DNA of 64,000 bases. Source: Toxonevra muliebris (Eukaryota > Arthropoda > Insecta > Diptera > Pallopteridae). The DNA lies in NCBI GenBank assembly GCA_963691655.1, contig OY829326.1, forward strand, positions 147,702,998 to 147,766,997, given 5' to 3'. A program made the position numbers and the translations under genes. Shown in pieces: positions 33,485 through 45,703 of the stretch. Within the stretch, counting starts at the first letter, position 1; each line of letters opens with the position of its first letter. Below the pieces are notes generated by a model. The model made no database searches. It was not told the origin of the DNA and worked only from the letters and a program-made list of their open reading frames with translations.

Positions 33485-35210
33485 AGGCCGTATTTAGGGG
33501 GAGGTTTTGGGGGTTCTGACCCCCCCGAAATGTGGAAACTTTCTTCTAATTTTTTATATTAATCTCCAGTGGATGGGAAAAAGTAGAAAATAAAATCTAT
33601 TGGAAGATTTTTGAATATTTTTTACTTCCATCGGTTTTTTTCTAAAAAGTCAAGTAAATCTGAAATCTTAGTTACACTATGCGACCAAATCTGATTTATT
33701 TTCTTTGACATGAGGCTTGATTTCGGATTCAAAAAGAGAAGGTGATGCTGAGCAATCCTGCATTCATTGTTTTTCTATGTCAGTAACTGTTTTTGATTTA
33801 AAGCTTCGTCGTGAAACATTTTGAAAAGTTTAAAAATTAATAAAAAATAGAAAAAACTGTCGAATCCTTGTAAAATTAGACCTATGTGAAAAGCAATACA
33901 AAGCAATATTTTATTATGCTAAACTTGTCCGCCATATTTGATTCGGAATTTTGAATTTTTAAAATCTGACTGCAGATTTGTAACCAGCGCCCCTTAACAC
34001 ACTTTTCATTATGTCTGGCTGTGAGTGTGAGTAAGATAAAATCCGTTCTTTGTAAATTTTTTCCTGCACCCGTAGACATAAATACATCCCCTGATTTAAG
34101 GTGACGTAATGCGAAGTTTTCGACCTCAGATTTATTTTCAGCATGAAAAATTAATGCTAGGAACCATATTATTCGCCAAGCCCATGCAGAGCAGTGTTAT
34201 TGGATCAGCTTCAAAGTTTTTGGAGACAATCTTAAAATTTAATTAAATATTGCTCAAAGCACCCCGACTCGGAAGATCCCTTTTAATGCTGTGACTGCAC
34301 GAATTTAGGGAATACATATATGCCAACTTCAACCGGGTTCCTCATAATTGATAATGGTCCGAATTCTCACTGATAATCATTTGAAAAAATTAGCCTCTGA
34401 ATATTTTTAGCAATATTAGTCATTATTTTAACTTTGGGTAATGGAAATTCAGGGAGTTATCGAAATTATGTCCTTGACGTTAAAAAAATGCATTGGAATT
34501 CACATTGAATAATATTTATTTGAAAAATATGAAATTGATTATTCTATGAATTTTTTGTAATTTTCGGCCATTTTTTTAGGTTAAGATAAAAAAAAACTCG
34601 GAAAGAACAATTCCTAAAGCTTCAAGGCATTTATCCAATCTTGTTCCTTGACTGATAGGGTCCATCAAACGCAACATCGTATATAATTTATTTATTTAAA
34701 CATCAGTTTCATAAAAATTATTTATGAATATTTTCTTCGAATGAAAACCCTAAAGAAACTGAGCTATTACAACGTGAATATGAATGTCAAAAACTTACGC
34801 AGAAAGAAATAAAAGTTCGGTCTGTATGGGAGACGATCTGCCACAAAGTCGTTGTTGACGAAATGGATGGAAACAAATCGCCTGGCATGGACTAAAAACT
34901 ACAGCAATTGAACTCTGGCAGACTCGAGAAAAGTTATATGATCGGGTAAATTAAACTCAATTTTTTATGCGCATTTAATCTTCGGTACTTGCGTTGCTCA
35001 GATATAGAGCAATAGAAGGTTAACTGTGTAGTGAAAATAGTCAAATTCCACAAAGTCTGATACATTCGTTTAATGGAATTTAGGTGCTGTCATTAATGGG
35101 CTAACCTAATTGCGTACATTTTGGCCTGAAAAATACTGAGACAAACTACCCAATTGAACTAAGATTCTAGTGTTGGATCCAAAGTGCCAAATGTTAATTT
35201 ATTTATTTTC
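33485..35210. other. Possible hAT-type terminus followed by unrecognised sequence
   Basis: CAAGGCCGTATTTAGG followed by a G-rich then C-rich stretch (33483-33530) resembles a frequent hAT terminus in insects. I could not find a matching right end or a flanking duplication. The rest has no recognisable coding sequence. Confidence 0.3.
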
Positions 35211-36465
35211 CAGAAAATTTCAATAAGTTTGAGGCGGTAGTGGGCGTGGCGGAAACGTCACTGAAAACTCATCAATTCACGTTTTTTTAATTCGCTGTTA
35301 ATACTTTTTTGTGTAGTAATACAGAATGCTTTTGTAGATAGAATAAATCTAACAACACCCACACAAGCACACATTTTAATTTTGCAATCGTTTTAAGAAT
35401 TTCTTCATTACCACCCTCATCATCATGCACATTATCATCATTTGAAATCGCATTAATTAAAGTGGATTTGATTTTTGTAATAAATCCATCATGGGAATAC
35501 TATCAGCATCAACATTTTTATACTCATCATCATCATCATCGTCAACAACATGTTGAAGCTCATCACTGTCGCTTAGTAGTTAACAGTGCGCCATTTCCAT
35601 CAGTACCACCATAAACATTTCTGTATTAAATGCAATTACATTACTTTCATGGTTGAAACGAATAGCGTTGTGTGTTGCATCCGTTCGTCCTTTTGTCTGT
35701 CTCCCTGTCCAATTCTCATTCGTCTGGCCGCACTCTTCACTTATAGTGTTGGTTGTCTATTAAATATTTCAGTAGCAGGCAGTTGGAAGAACATGAATCG
35801 CATGCGATTTATTTTTCATACTCGTCTACTGTTCAGTTTTTTGTTTTTGTTTTTTTTTTGACCACATCGTGTTGATGTGCTTGAAATTGGCTTAAGTGGA
35901 TAGAACAAGTGCAGTAAAAATTTAATCCTTTTTTTTTAATTGTAGTAGTGTATTATACATGATTCAATTTATTTACATATCAGTTTCCGTATGCTTGTGT
36001 GTGTGAGTACCAGAGATTGTGGGGTTTAAGTGTATAAGTATGGAAACTGTAGTTGTAATTGCATAAAATTATAATTTATTATTATCATAATTTAATTATT
36101 ATTGTATACTAATTACTTAGCATATTGCCCAAAAGTTTATGACCGTGGGACAAAAAAAATTGTCCGCATTCTTTAAATGTTTTCTGTTTCCCCTACACCC
36201 ATCTCATAAGATTGAGCTGTAGTTTTTTGCCTTTGGTACAATAAGAGGACAATATTGAAGATTTTCTTCTTCTAAGGGCAAGCAAAGTAACTAATCTTTC
36301 CTTTTTGATTTGGTTTTTGGATCGGGTCCGAGTGCCTATTAGTAGTTGGATACTGAATGAATGAAGGGCGCTACCTTTCGATTTATTATCGAGATCGAAA
36401 ATATCATAATTTCCTAGATTACTTGTTTTATTTTCATTCATATTGTAAGTCAGAATTTTGTTTTA
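35211..36465. other. Microsatellite-bearing stretch, no gene
   Basis: CAT/ATC trinucleotide runs occur at 35410-35545, with GTGTGT words near 36000. No coding sequence recognised. Confidence 0.5.
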
Positions 36466-36469
36466 TTTT

Positions 36470-37060
36470 AATTTAATTTTTAATCTAAATTTGGTTTGAG
36501 TTTTAATCCATGTTTTGTCTAAATTTTGATTTGCTTTCCAGCGTTTGCAGACCAGCGTTTGATCAGATTTCTGGTCTAAATTTTGGTTTGCTTTTAATTT
36601 GTATTTGACGTCCTTTTAGCCTCAGTTTTAATCTAACTCTTAGTTTGAGTTGTGGTCAATATTTTCGTCTGAAATGGCTTGATTTTGGTTTGAATTTCGG
36701 TCCGAAATCAGTTTGAATTTTGTTTTAAGATTTGGTCTGAATTCGTCTGGAATTTTGGTCCAGTTTTTGTTTAATTTAAGTTAAAATTTTTTTATGTAAA
36801 TATTTATCAGATATTTCCACTAGTTTTTGGTCTGAATTTTGGATTACTTTCGTTCAGTATTTGGCCTAAAGTTTTGTCTAACTATTGGTCTGAGTTGTGG
36901 TTTAAATTTTTTTTTAATTTTGGAGTGAACTTTAAAACTGATTTTGGTTTTGATTCGGTTTGAGTTTTGGCTTTTTAGTCTGAGTTTTGACCTGAATTTG
37001 ATCTCATTTTGGTCAATTTTTGTTGGAATTTTGGTCCGATTCGTGGTCTGAACATTTTTT
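36470..37060. repeat. Degenerate TTTTGGTCTGAATTTT array (third locus)
   Basis: The same loosely repeated words as at 15.9 kb (for example TTTTGGTCTGAATTTTGG near 36825). The array is interrupted at about 37070 by sequence starting TTAACCCGTTGTTGCCCGG and resumes near 37530. Confidence 0.65.
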
Positions 37061-37529
37061 GTTTTTTTTTTTAACCCGTTGTTGCCCGGTACCCGAAAGC
37101 GTATACGGATCTCGTTGAAATTTAAAATGTATTGTTTTTTTATGTCAAATTAAGATATATTTACATTTTAAGTAATGTATAATAGACTTAAAGAACGTAT
37201 TTAATTTTTCATAAAATTAAGTGCTTGGTAATGGAGTTGTGAGATCGTAATCTTATCACCAGGCCGATATTAATAGTGATATCGATGCAAAGACAGTGAT
37301 ATGAATATATATTTTAAAAATTTGTTTAAAGTACTATCCAAATAAACTGTTATCTTAATTTAATTATTTTTCGCGTTTTTTTTTTTACCAAAAATGAGTC
37401 AAAAAATAGAGATGTACCAAGTTGTTTCATCAAAATATTTTCTCAAAGGAAATTAAAAATTCCTTCAAATTGTTTTCTCAAAATAGATCATTTAACAATA
37501 TAAATCAATCAGAAAAGTCATAATCAAGA

Positions 37530-37800
37530 TTTTGATTTGAATTTTGTCTCATATTGATCTAGATTTTTTATCTGAATTTGGTTCTTTTCTTGGTTTGAAA
37601 TTCGATCTGAAAAAAGTATTTGAATTTTAGTTTGAAATTTGGTCGAAATTTCCGCTTAAATTTCTATCCGATTTTAGTTTGAATTTTGGTCTCAGTTTTG
37701 TTTCAGTTATATTTTAATTTTTGACCTGTATTTGATTAAATTTTTGCATTCGTTTTTGGTCAAGGTCTGGGTTTTAGTCGATAGTGAGTCTGATATTTTT
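37530..37800. repeat. Degenerate TTTTGGTCTGAATTTT array (continued)
   Basis: Array words resume (TTTGAATTTTGTCTC, TTTTAGTTTGAATTTTGG) after about 470 bp of unrelated sequence. Confidence 0.6.
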
Positions 37801-37859
37801 CTTTTAATTTAGTAAAATTAGGTCCCCCCAAACCCAAACCCAAATCCTAGAACATACTT

Positions 37860-38930
37860 GGACAAATTTTTAGTACAGAAAATTTCTACCACAGTAAAAG
37901 TACTGCAGAAAATTTTTGAAAAGTTTACCACAGAAAATTTATAATATACATAAAATTTTTACAAAAGCAATTCGCTTTAAAACACAGTTTCAAAGAGAGT
38001 GTTTTCTTTACTGCAGCTAAGATTTACAAGGCTTAGTAAAAATAGTTATCAAATTCACTTTACCAAAAATTTGCTGATTTGAATAGTCTGTACTAAATAT
38101 TTCCATTAGTAAAACATTTCCTTACTAAAACTTACTTATAGTAAAAATTTTCTGTAGACAAAACTTCCAGCAGTAAACTTTTATTCAAATTTTTATTAAT
38201 AAATATTTTCTTTACTAAAAATTTTCTTTAGTAAAAGTTATTAATGGTAAAAATATTCTGTATCTACAAATTGGTATGTCAAGCTTTTAGTAGTAAACAA
38301 TATCTATTCTTCCAACAAATTTTTTGTAGTAAACATTTTGTGTAGTAAAATTTTTCTGTATTCAAAATTTTTTAGAGCAAAAGTTTTCTGTAGTACAAAT
38401 TTTCTGAACTAAAAAGACTTAAAAGTACTAAAAATGGTTTGGAGTATAAATGTCTTATAATAAACTTTGAATAGTAAAACTTTTGTACAATATTAAAATT
38501 GTCTATACCTACTAAAAATTTTGTTAGCAAAAGTTTAGGAAAACTTTAAAAAAAAATTAAAAATTTTTTTAGTACAGAATTTTTCTGTAAATATTTTGAA
38601 TCGAAAAATGTATATAGTATAAATTTTCTGCATTATCTGATTTTGAGTAGCAAAAGTTTTTCCATATTAAAAATTTTTAGTACAAAAAATTTTGTGTATT
38701 AAAAGTTTAGCACTGAAATATTATACTCCAGATAACTGTACAAAATTTTTACAACAGATTAGTTCTAGAACAAAAAAGTTTACTTCCGCAAATTTTAAGT
38801 TTTTTTAAATTTTTACTATCAAAAGTTTATTGTAGGAAATTTATACATTTTTAGTACAAAAATTTTTTCCAAATATTTTCTTTTGTGCAGAAAATTTTTA
38901 CTACAGAAACTTTTGCTCTAAAAAATTCGA
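37860..38930. repeat. Degenerate AGTAAAAATTTTCTG array
   Basis: More than 1 kb built of variants of AGTA(A/C)AAATTTTCTGTA and its near-inverse, such as TACAGAAAATTTTTACTA. It is AT-rich and has no open frame. It differs from the GGTCTGAA array next to it. Confidence 0.65.
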
Positions 38931-38939
38931 TTCGATTTT

Positions 38940-39130
38940 TACCTGCGACTTTCCTGAAACTGATGGTGTTACTATAGCTATTTATCCAGACGATACTGCC
39001 ATTTTAGTGTCAAATTAATCTCCAACAGGAGCAGCTAGTTCATAAACAGCTCGACGATGTTCAACAATGGTTCCTTCGTGGATAAATGCTTGACTGGAGT
39101 TCCATCTGCCTCAAGTTCGATTCCCAGATG
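38940..39130 (+). pseudogene. Reverse-transcriptase scrap (Jockey-like)
   Basis: In shifting frames this reads FPETDGVTIAIYPDDTAILV, an F/YADD-type catalytic box with P in place of A, followed by QLVHKQLDDVQQWFLRG, the downstream helix seen in Jockey-clade enzymes. It covers only about 60 residues, with frameshifts. Its boundaries are unclear. Confidence 0.55.
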
Positions 39131-41145
39131 TGGTTAAATTCTTAAAAAATGCCCAAATGGATTGTTCTAATAAAATGGATCATTTCGGTGATTTAGTTCT
39201 TAAATACATGAATCAAGTACCAGTTCAACGCGTTCTATTCTCAGGTAGAGAATTGAATCCACCCACAAAAAAAAAAAAAAAAAAATACAAAATTATAGGT
39301 TTCGAATCGATATAAAGAAATCCCAGATGGGAAAGAGAAAATTTGATTACAGGGTAGGAATCAGCGACCTTAAATTATTCTTAAAATTCTACTAATTCTC
39401 GACCCATTATAAACCAATCTAAAACCAAAAACTGAATAAATGTTTCCTATTGTCATGGAAATAGATCATAGAAATTGTGAAATGCTTTGGTACAAGAACA
39501 GGGTTTCCCCAAAATGCGTAACGTACCAGTAAGTTTTCACATGGCCATATCTTTGAAATTGTTAGTCATCGAAATAAAGCTTATGAATAAGCAAAAAAAA
39601 ATAAAACATGATACACGAACGAGAAAAAAAAAAACAAAAACGATCCAGCCCGCGTTTTGGCGTTTTGGTTAATTTTTAATTTTTTTTTTCTAGTACGGAA
39701 AATTCTAAAAACGGCAAATTTTTTGTGAAGTACTTTTGATAATTATTTTTAATAGGTATTTTCAATTTTTACTATAGTACAACAAAACGCTCTTTTTGAG
39801 ACTATTTCTGAAAGCAAATTATTTTGTTTCAAGGATTCTGGAGCCCAAAGAATATTAAAGTTGAAACATAAAATTCTGTTTCTCAATGCCCATCTATAAC
39901 TAGTAACTTAACTGTGGTTACGGTTCCAATATCTTTAATCATCATAACATCATTGTACATACAGTTTTTAGTACAGAAAATACTTTTACGTTTAAACCGA
40001 ATAAATAAATTTTAAAGCTTAATATGTATGAAGTACATAAATAGATACAATATCTTCACTTAAACTAAGTACACGATATTAAATTATGCACAGTTACATA
40101 CAGTATGAATTAATTTAGCATAGAAAATCTTATAATAAATTTAATTTAAATATGCAATGGAAAAATACATACACATATGTATGAATGTGTGCGTGTGTCT
40201 ATAAGAGCTGATAAATGCATATGCATAGAGTGTAGAAATATGGTAAATATTAATTTAATAAACTAACATTTCAATTTACAAAAACAAGCATTTACACATG
40301 TATGAATATGTGTGCACTTGGATATTTTGTTACTTAAATAGTAAGTATTACGGTATGTGTGCAGATGTCCTGTATTCAAATACTACTACTAAATGGCTTT
40401 CTAAACTCAACACGTTCAAGCCGTAGACAAGAGAGGTATAAATTGCCAAAAAGCTTATTTTATGCCAATAAACTTTTCTGTTTTTCTTTGCCAGGAAATA
40501 AGAGTAGAAAACCATAGCATAACTGACGAGCTGACGAACTGCCGAAACTGAACATGAAGAACATGTTGATGTTAATGAAAATGTTTACAACTAGAAACAT
40601 GCATACATTGGAGTACATACATACATATGAATAGTATGCAAATATGCAAGCTCTTAAGAAAGATACACTTTGTAGATATTGGTACGAGTATTTATTGGAT
40701 GCAATCGACATACAGAAAAGGCAGAAAAGCCACTTACTTGATTTAGCAAATATTTCTAATGAAATATTAGATATTCTTGTATACCTACATTTATGGAGGG
40801 GCTAACCAAAGTTCGTTATGTTGGTTGGAAAAAAAATAATTCTTACTTCATTTCTTTAATTTTCATTATTTGTTATCTTCTCTCTATAGCTTTCATTAAT
40901 TTCAATTAAGTTGTTAAAAATTTCATAATTTTTAAAACATTCCTTAAAATTGCCTCTCAATTTCGATTAACTGCAATAAATATTCCCTCAAAATTTTTGT
41001 ATTTGTGGAAGCAACCAAAAATCTCACCGTGCTATATCCTCACTTTCCATTACGGTCTAACCGTTATTCAAAATTCGTAGAGCCCATAGAGCAGATTTCT
41101 TCGTGTTTCCGCATGATTTCCAAATATTCGTGATAACGTAAATGT
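39131..41145. other. AT-rich stretch, no gene
   Basis: Poly-A runs at 39275-39290, 39595 and 39630 and TACATACATA words near 40620. Open frames of about 60-83 codons show no recognisable domain. Confidence 0.5.
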
Positions 41146-42069
41146 GCGTAATTCGGATCGATGTATATAATTCGGATCGATTTTGTTTTGCTAATAACTT
41201 TTCTTTGATATTTTTTAAAATTACGTCTTTTTTCGAAACGAACGAGAATTATTTCTCCTTTCTAATGGTATGCCACACTTATTTCAATTATTTCAAATTA
41301 ATCAGTTGTGAGCGAAGAAACAAAGAGTGAGCGTATTTTCATACAAAGCCTTAGCAAATAAAATAAAAAACCCACAAAATTTATAACAATAATAACTTTT
41401 GTGCTGGTAAGTATATTTATATAGGGTTTTGTTCACTAAACATTCTGTTATAGTTTGGTAAAAATAAGCACCATTTTAGAAAACATACTAACAAAAAATA
41501 ATTTTCTCTTAAAATCGATCCGAATTACCAGCATGCGTTTTTCTCCTTGCATATAATTCGGATCGATGATCCGAATTACCTGCAAATGAGGTGTTTGCAT
41601 AATTACAAAATTTAGAAAAAGTATATAGTTTTAATCAATGGAAGTTTTTGAGTTGTGATTTAGATATTATAGGTGATGTTTGGAGGTAATTCGGATCGAC
41701 CCTTTGTTTAGAGAGTTTTAGGGGAATTTGAGTTCAAAGTTTAGATAAACTATAAAAATATTTTGAATTTTAGTCAAAAATTTTCCATTTTAAAATTTAA
41801 ATTGAAATATTAATTGAAATTAGTAGCGTTTCTTAGAGTTATACCAATTTCGTAACTAACTTGTAGTCAAATTCAAAATGAAATATATTTTTAAAAACTA
41901 GTTTGTGTTAAATGATTAGTAGTTTTTCTATTCCAGACTACATTTTAATTTTTGATTATGTCAATGTACTTATAAATTTTAATTCAGAAATTGCTTAGAA
42001 TGCTTCAAAGAAATGATTTTTTATATATTTTGTTGTGCATCAGCTCGTGAGCATGGTCACGGACTATCG

Positions 42070-42297
42070 GATCCAGAGATTTACTTTAAGGGGGTTAACA
42101 TTTGTTCATCCCTTTTAAATTTTTTTTTATTTGTGACCAATGATCAAATATATGAAATTCTTAACAGTAAAGAAGGGGGAAGTTGAGGAGGTGGGAGGTT
42201 AGGGTGGAGTTGGGGGGAGTTTAGGGAGGAGTTGGGCTCGAGGTCAAGCGTATTTAACCCCAAATCCTTTCCCCTTTCCTACCCCCCTTAGATACGC
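42070..42297. repeat. Dispersed G-rich repeat, copy A
   Basis: Shares with 45330-45470 the order GGATCCAGAGATTT / GCATCCAGAGATTT, an AAGGGGG run, a TTGACCAACGATCAAA-type block and then a purine-rich GGGGAAG/GGGGGGAG run. This resembles insect hAT-derived MITEs whose tips contain GGATCCAG followed by a G run. The full element was not delimited. Confidence 0.5.
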
Positions 42298-42333
42298 TAT
42301 TGATTTATTTATTTTTTTTTTTTTATTTATTCA

Positions 42334-43549
42334 TTGGGAGTATGAATGTATAAACTTGTATTTTTTTTTCGTAATTTGGACATTTATTGTGAAAAAGTGA
42401 TAATAAATTTATTCTTTAAAGTATTGTCCATCGTTAGCGTCAACCTTTTCCCATCTTTCTGGTAGCATACGGATTCCGCGTCGAAAGAACTCCTCATCTT
42501 TTGAGGCTATCCACGAATTGACCCATTTTTTTAGTTCTTCGAAAGAACGGAAGTGCTGTTCAGCCAGGCCATGTGTCATCGATCGGAACAAATGGTAATC
42601 CGAAGGAGCAATGTCTGGAGAATACGGCGGGTGGGGTAGCACTTCCCATTTCAGCGTTTCCAAGTATGTTTTTACTTGCCTTGCCTTTAATGCTCGGCTC
42701 AAACGCATCAATTGTAGTCGGTAGCGGTCGCCAGTGATCATTTCATTCAGTTTCAACAGCTCATAATACTCGACACCTTTCATATCTCACCAAATACACA
42801 GCATGAGCTTGGATCCATGGATGTTCGGCTTTGCCGTTGATGTTGATGCATGTCCGGGCGGTCTCCATGATTTTTTACGCTTTGGGTTATCGTAACGTAT
42901 CCACTTTTCATCGCCAGTCACAATACGATGCAGAAACCCCTTTCTTTTCTATCGTTCAATCAGCAGTTCACATGTGAAAAATCGTCGTTCGACATCTCTC
43001 GGCTTCAATTCGTACGGCACCCAATTTCCTTGCTTTTGAATCATTCCCTACGCTTTTAATCGTTTAGAAATGGTTAATTGATCAACTCCTAAAGATTCCG
43101 CAAGTTCTTGTTGCGTTTGACATTAATCTTCTTCGAGTAATGCCTTCAATTCTTCATCTTCGAACTTTTTCGGGCCGGCTGAACGTTTCCTGTCTTCAAC
43201 ATCAAAATCACCACTTTTGAAACGGGCATACCACACCTGACACATTCTAACGTCTATAGCACAGTCAGGATAAGCTTCAGTGAGTAAACGATGTGCTTCA
43301 GTTGCGTTTTTCTTTAAATGGAAGAAGCAAATTAAAACTTTCCGCAAATGTTGTTTTGTTGGCACGAAATTCGACATTTTCAGCTATAGTAAAACACTTT
43401 TGTAAAATTAGGAAAATTATTTGACAGATCAATTCTTATAGTATTTTTGGCGCTCTTCGAGATAGAATAGCTGTCAATGTCAAAAAAATGGCGCGTATGA
43501 TAGATATGAAGTTAGTCACAATTACGAGTTTATACATTCATACTCCCAA
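42334..43549 (-). mobile_element. Mos1-like mariner, 1,216 bp
   Basis: The inverted ends start TTGGGAGTATGAATGTATAA and match almost perfectly over the first 24 bases. The right flank is TA (43550-43551); the left flank is CA, probably a mutated TA. It encodes a broken mariner transposase on the minus strand. It is about 70-80 bp shorter than a complete element because of the internal deletion described below. Confidence 0.9.
42409..43377 (-). pseudogene. Mariner (DD34D group) transposase pseudogene
   Basis: The minus strand begins MSNFVPTKQHLRKVLICFFH with the mariner N-terminal helix-turn-helix and the FKSGDFDVEDRKR block. The frame then carries at least four stops (after LLEED, in KA*GM, in ER*KR and before DMKG) but keeps register. 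The first catalytic Asp is visible in TGDEKW, followed by the usual WxPPGHAS region. Between SRALKA and VKTYLETLKW roughly 25-30 residues are missing, and this removes the segment that normally holds the second catalytic Asp (HDN). The third Asp (PPYSPDIAPSDYHLF) and the YFKE C-terminus remain. It is clearly inactive; similarity is strongest to the mauritiana (Mos1) group. Confidence 0.88.
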
Positions 43550-43949
43550 TATTTAAGAAATAGAAGTACATAAGAATAAATCTTTTTCGTACATTTGGAT
43601 CCTACGTAAGATTGCACAGACCAATACTTTTATTTTTAATATATTCGCATCTATCGCCCAGAAACAGCCTCTACCCCTAATTTTGATACGCCCATGAGTA
43701 TGCCCATAATTGAGAATTATCAATTAAGTCTCCATATCAAATTTAGCTCGGTGTGATATTCAAAGATATTGGTTTTTTGCAAAAATGTGATGTCACTTAA
43801 GTTACTATCAAACACAACAACAAAGTTAACAACTTTAAAAGAGGAAGAAATATGTTTTAATTTTGTGTTAAAACATTTTTTTTCATAAACTGTAATCCTT
43901 ATTTTTAGCGCTCAAAGTTTCCCTTGCAAAAATCGATCCGAATTACCCT

Positions 43950-45329
43950 CACTTGCGTTATAGTCATAACATTCAAACCCATCTATCATTTCTTTGGCCA
44001 ATCTTGGACTTCATCAGTTTTAGCTTTCAACAGGGCCACATTTGTATCGTTTAGTAGAAGATTTCGGGCCACCTTCGCGAGGAATGTTTTCCATAGAAAA
44101 CTGCCTGGTCTGGAATTTTTCAAATCTTACCTTAGTAATTTTATTTATTTTCGTCTCCATTCTAACCGATTTCTTGAAATTTGAAATTAAATGTTGTGAC
44201 ATTATTACAAATCGTCTATCACCAAAATGGCGAACTTTTGTTAGTGCCCTCGCATACACATGCTTTAGAGGTTTACTTTAAAAACTTGTAGTTACGTCTA
44301 TATCTTTATATTTATAAATTAAGTAACTAAAAGGTCTTTATTGTTTGGCATTTAGTTTTTTTTTTGACAATTAAAAGTAAATATTATTTTATTTGCGTTT
44401 GAAAGAAGAAAGTGTTGTGTATGCACTAGAAAATTGACCGCAAAAAATGATAATCTTAATTTGTTCTTTTTGTTCTGTATGTATATTTTTTGTATATTTG
44501 TGTTAAAATTTTTAGGTTTGCAAATTGTGTGAGCTCTTAGGCCCAAGAATTTAAATTGCAATTTGTATGGAAAAAATTTATTCCTCCTCATGTGTGCAAA
44601 CAACAAATAACCAAAAAGTTGTGACTTCTAGTGCTTTTGGTTTAAAAGCAGATAACTATAGAGAGTTACTCAAAACAATTTGTGAAAAAGTTTTTTAGCA
44701 CATAAACAAACTATTCATTTTTTCGCATTCATATGCAAAATGTATGCACTTAAAAATTTCACACCATCTTCTTCTTTTATAGCATAACAGCCCATGGACG
44801 GTCAAGGTCACGCTTTTCGTTAGCTCGCATATCAAAAATGAATTCGAAGTAAAAAGCTTTTCTGAGTCCAGTTTAAATGCCGTTTAAAAAAAAAGTGAAT
44901 TTTCTAGTTCAGATTTTTCGGCCTTACTGAGTTTTGAAACCAGGTATTCTGCGTAGCAGTCTAGCATGGTAATCATTATGCCACGGGTACCCTAATCTTA
45001 ACTTTTTATATCACCGCATTCAGCTGTTGGAGCTTTGTATTATGTATAATTAATTTTTTTCATTAATTTGATAACATAAATAGTAGAGTTTTAGATAGGA
45101 CTCAAAAAGATTAAAGAATTTTAGCTTAAAATTAATCCTTGTTTGAAATTGTTAAGGACTGATGACACTATACAACTCTTTTTCACCCATCTCCAAAGTG
45201 AATATTTAGTCTTGACTAAATCGATTCCGCTATAGACGCTGCTAATTTATATATGCGCATGTTCATAACGGAGCTTGATTATAGGTATTACAAACAACCG
45301 ATTCGACTGTATATAGAGCGTGTAGGGTA
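43950..45329. other. AT-rich stretch, no gene
   Basis: Open frames of 79-95 codons at 43.9-45.5 kb overlap on both strands and show no domain. The only notable item is the tRNA-like segment at 44.93 kb. Confidence 0.45.
44930..45000 (-). repeat. Degenerate tRNA-like (SINE head) fragment
   Basis: On the minus strand, CCGTGGCATAATGATTA resembles a Pol III A-box region, then comes GCTAGACTGCTACGCAGAA (an anticodon-arm-like segment), then CTGGTTTCAAAACTC (a degenerate B box). The spacing fits a tRNA-derived SINE head. No body or tail was identified. Confidence 0.35.
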
Positions 45330-45470
45330 CTAGTGCATCCAGAGATTTCCTAAAGGGGGCTTTGATTTTTTCCTTCCCTAAATTTTTTTTCATTCTTGAC
45401 CAACGATCAAAATGTACGAAGCTTTTATTGGTAAGAGGGGAAAGGGGGGAGGGTTTGGGGTTAAACTTGT
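45330..45470. repeat. Dispersed G-rich repeat, copy B
   Basis: Partner of 42070-42297. An open frame of about 97 codons that starts inside it is probably chance. Confidence 0.5.
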
Positions 45471-45703
45471 GGCGGTGGCGTGGTGTATAAAAATTAAAAT
45501 AAAGATTTTTCCAATAGAAGTAGTCACAGGGCATCCTAAAACCATAAATTTTTCATATGTTGTAGCAGGAAGTTTTAATTACTTATCTCGTTGGGCTTGG
45601 CAGCCTTCACCCTTTAAACAATTTTGGAATTTTATTAACAAAAAGTTGAATTTTCCTCACAAGGGATATTTAAATCATATTAAGAAGAAACGACTTGAAT
45701 ATT

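Larger units (their letters stand above)
41148..43947. repeat. Seven GTAATTCGGATCGAT-type sites on both strands
   Basis: The motif or its reverse complement occurs at about 41148, 41168, 41514, 41554 (paired with an inverted copy ending 41580), 41685 and 43932. That clustering suggests transposon termini or subterminal binding sites. A Mos1-like mariner (42334-43549) and a G-rich repeat lie within. No flanking duplication was identified. Confidence 0.55.

Noticed and set aside
34790..34960. Possible LINE reverse-transcriptase start (NKSPGMD-like words)
   Set aside because: Only about ten residues look right and no further domains follow in order.
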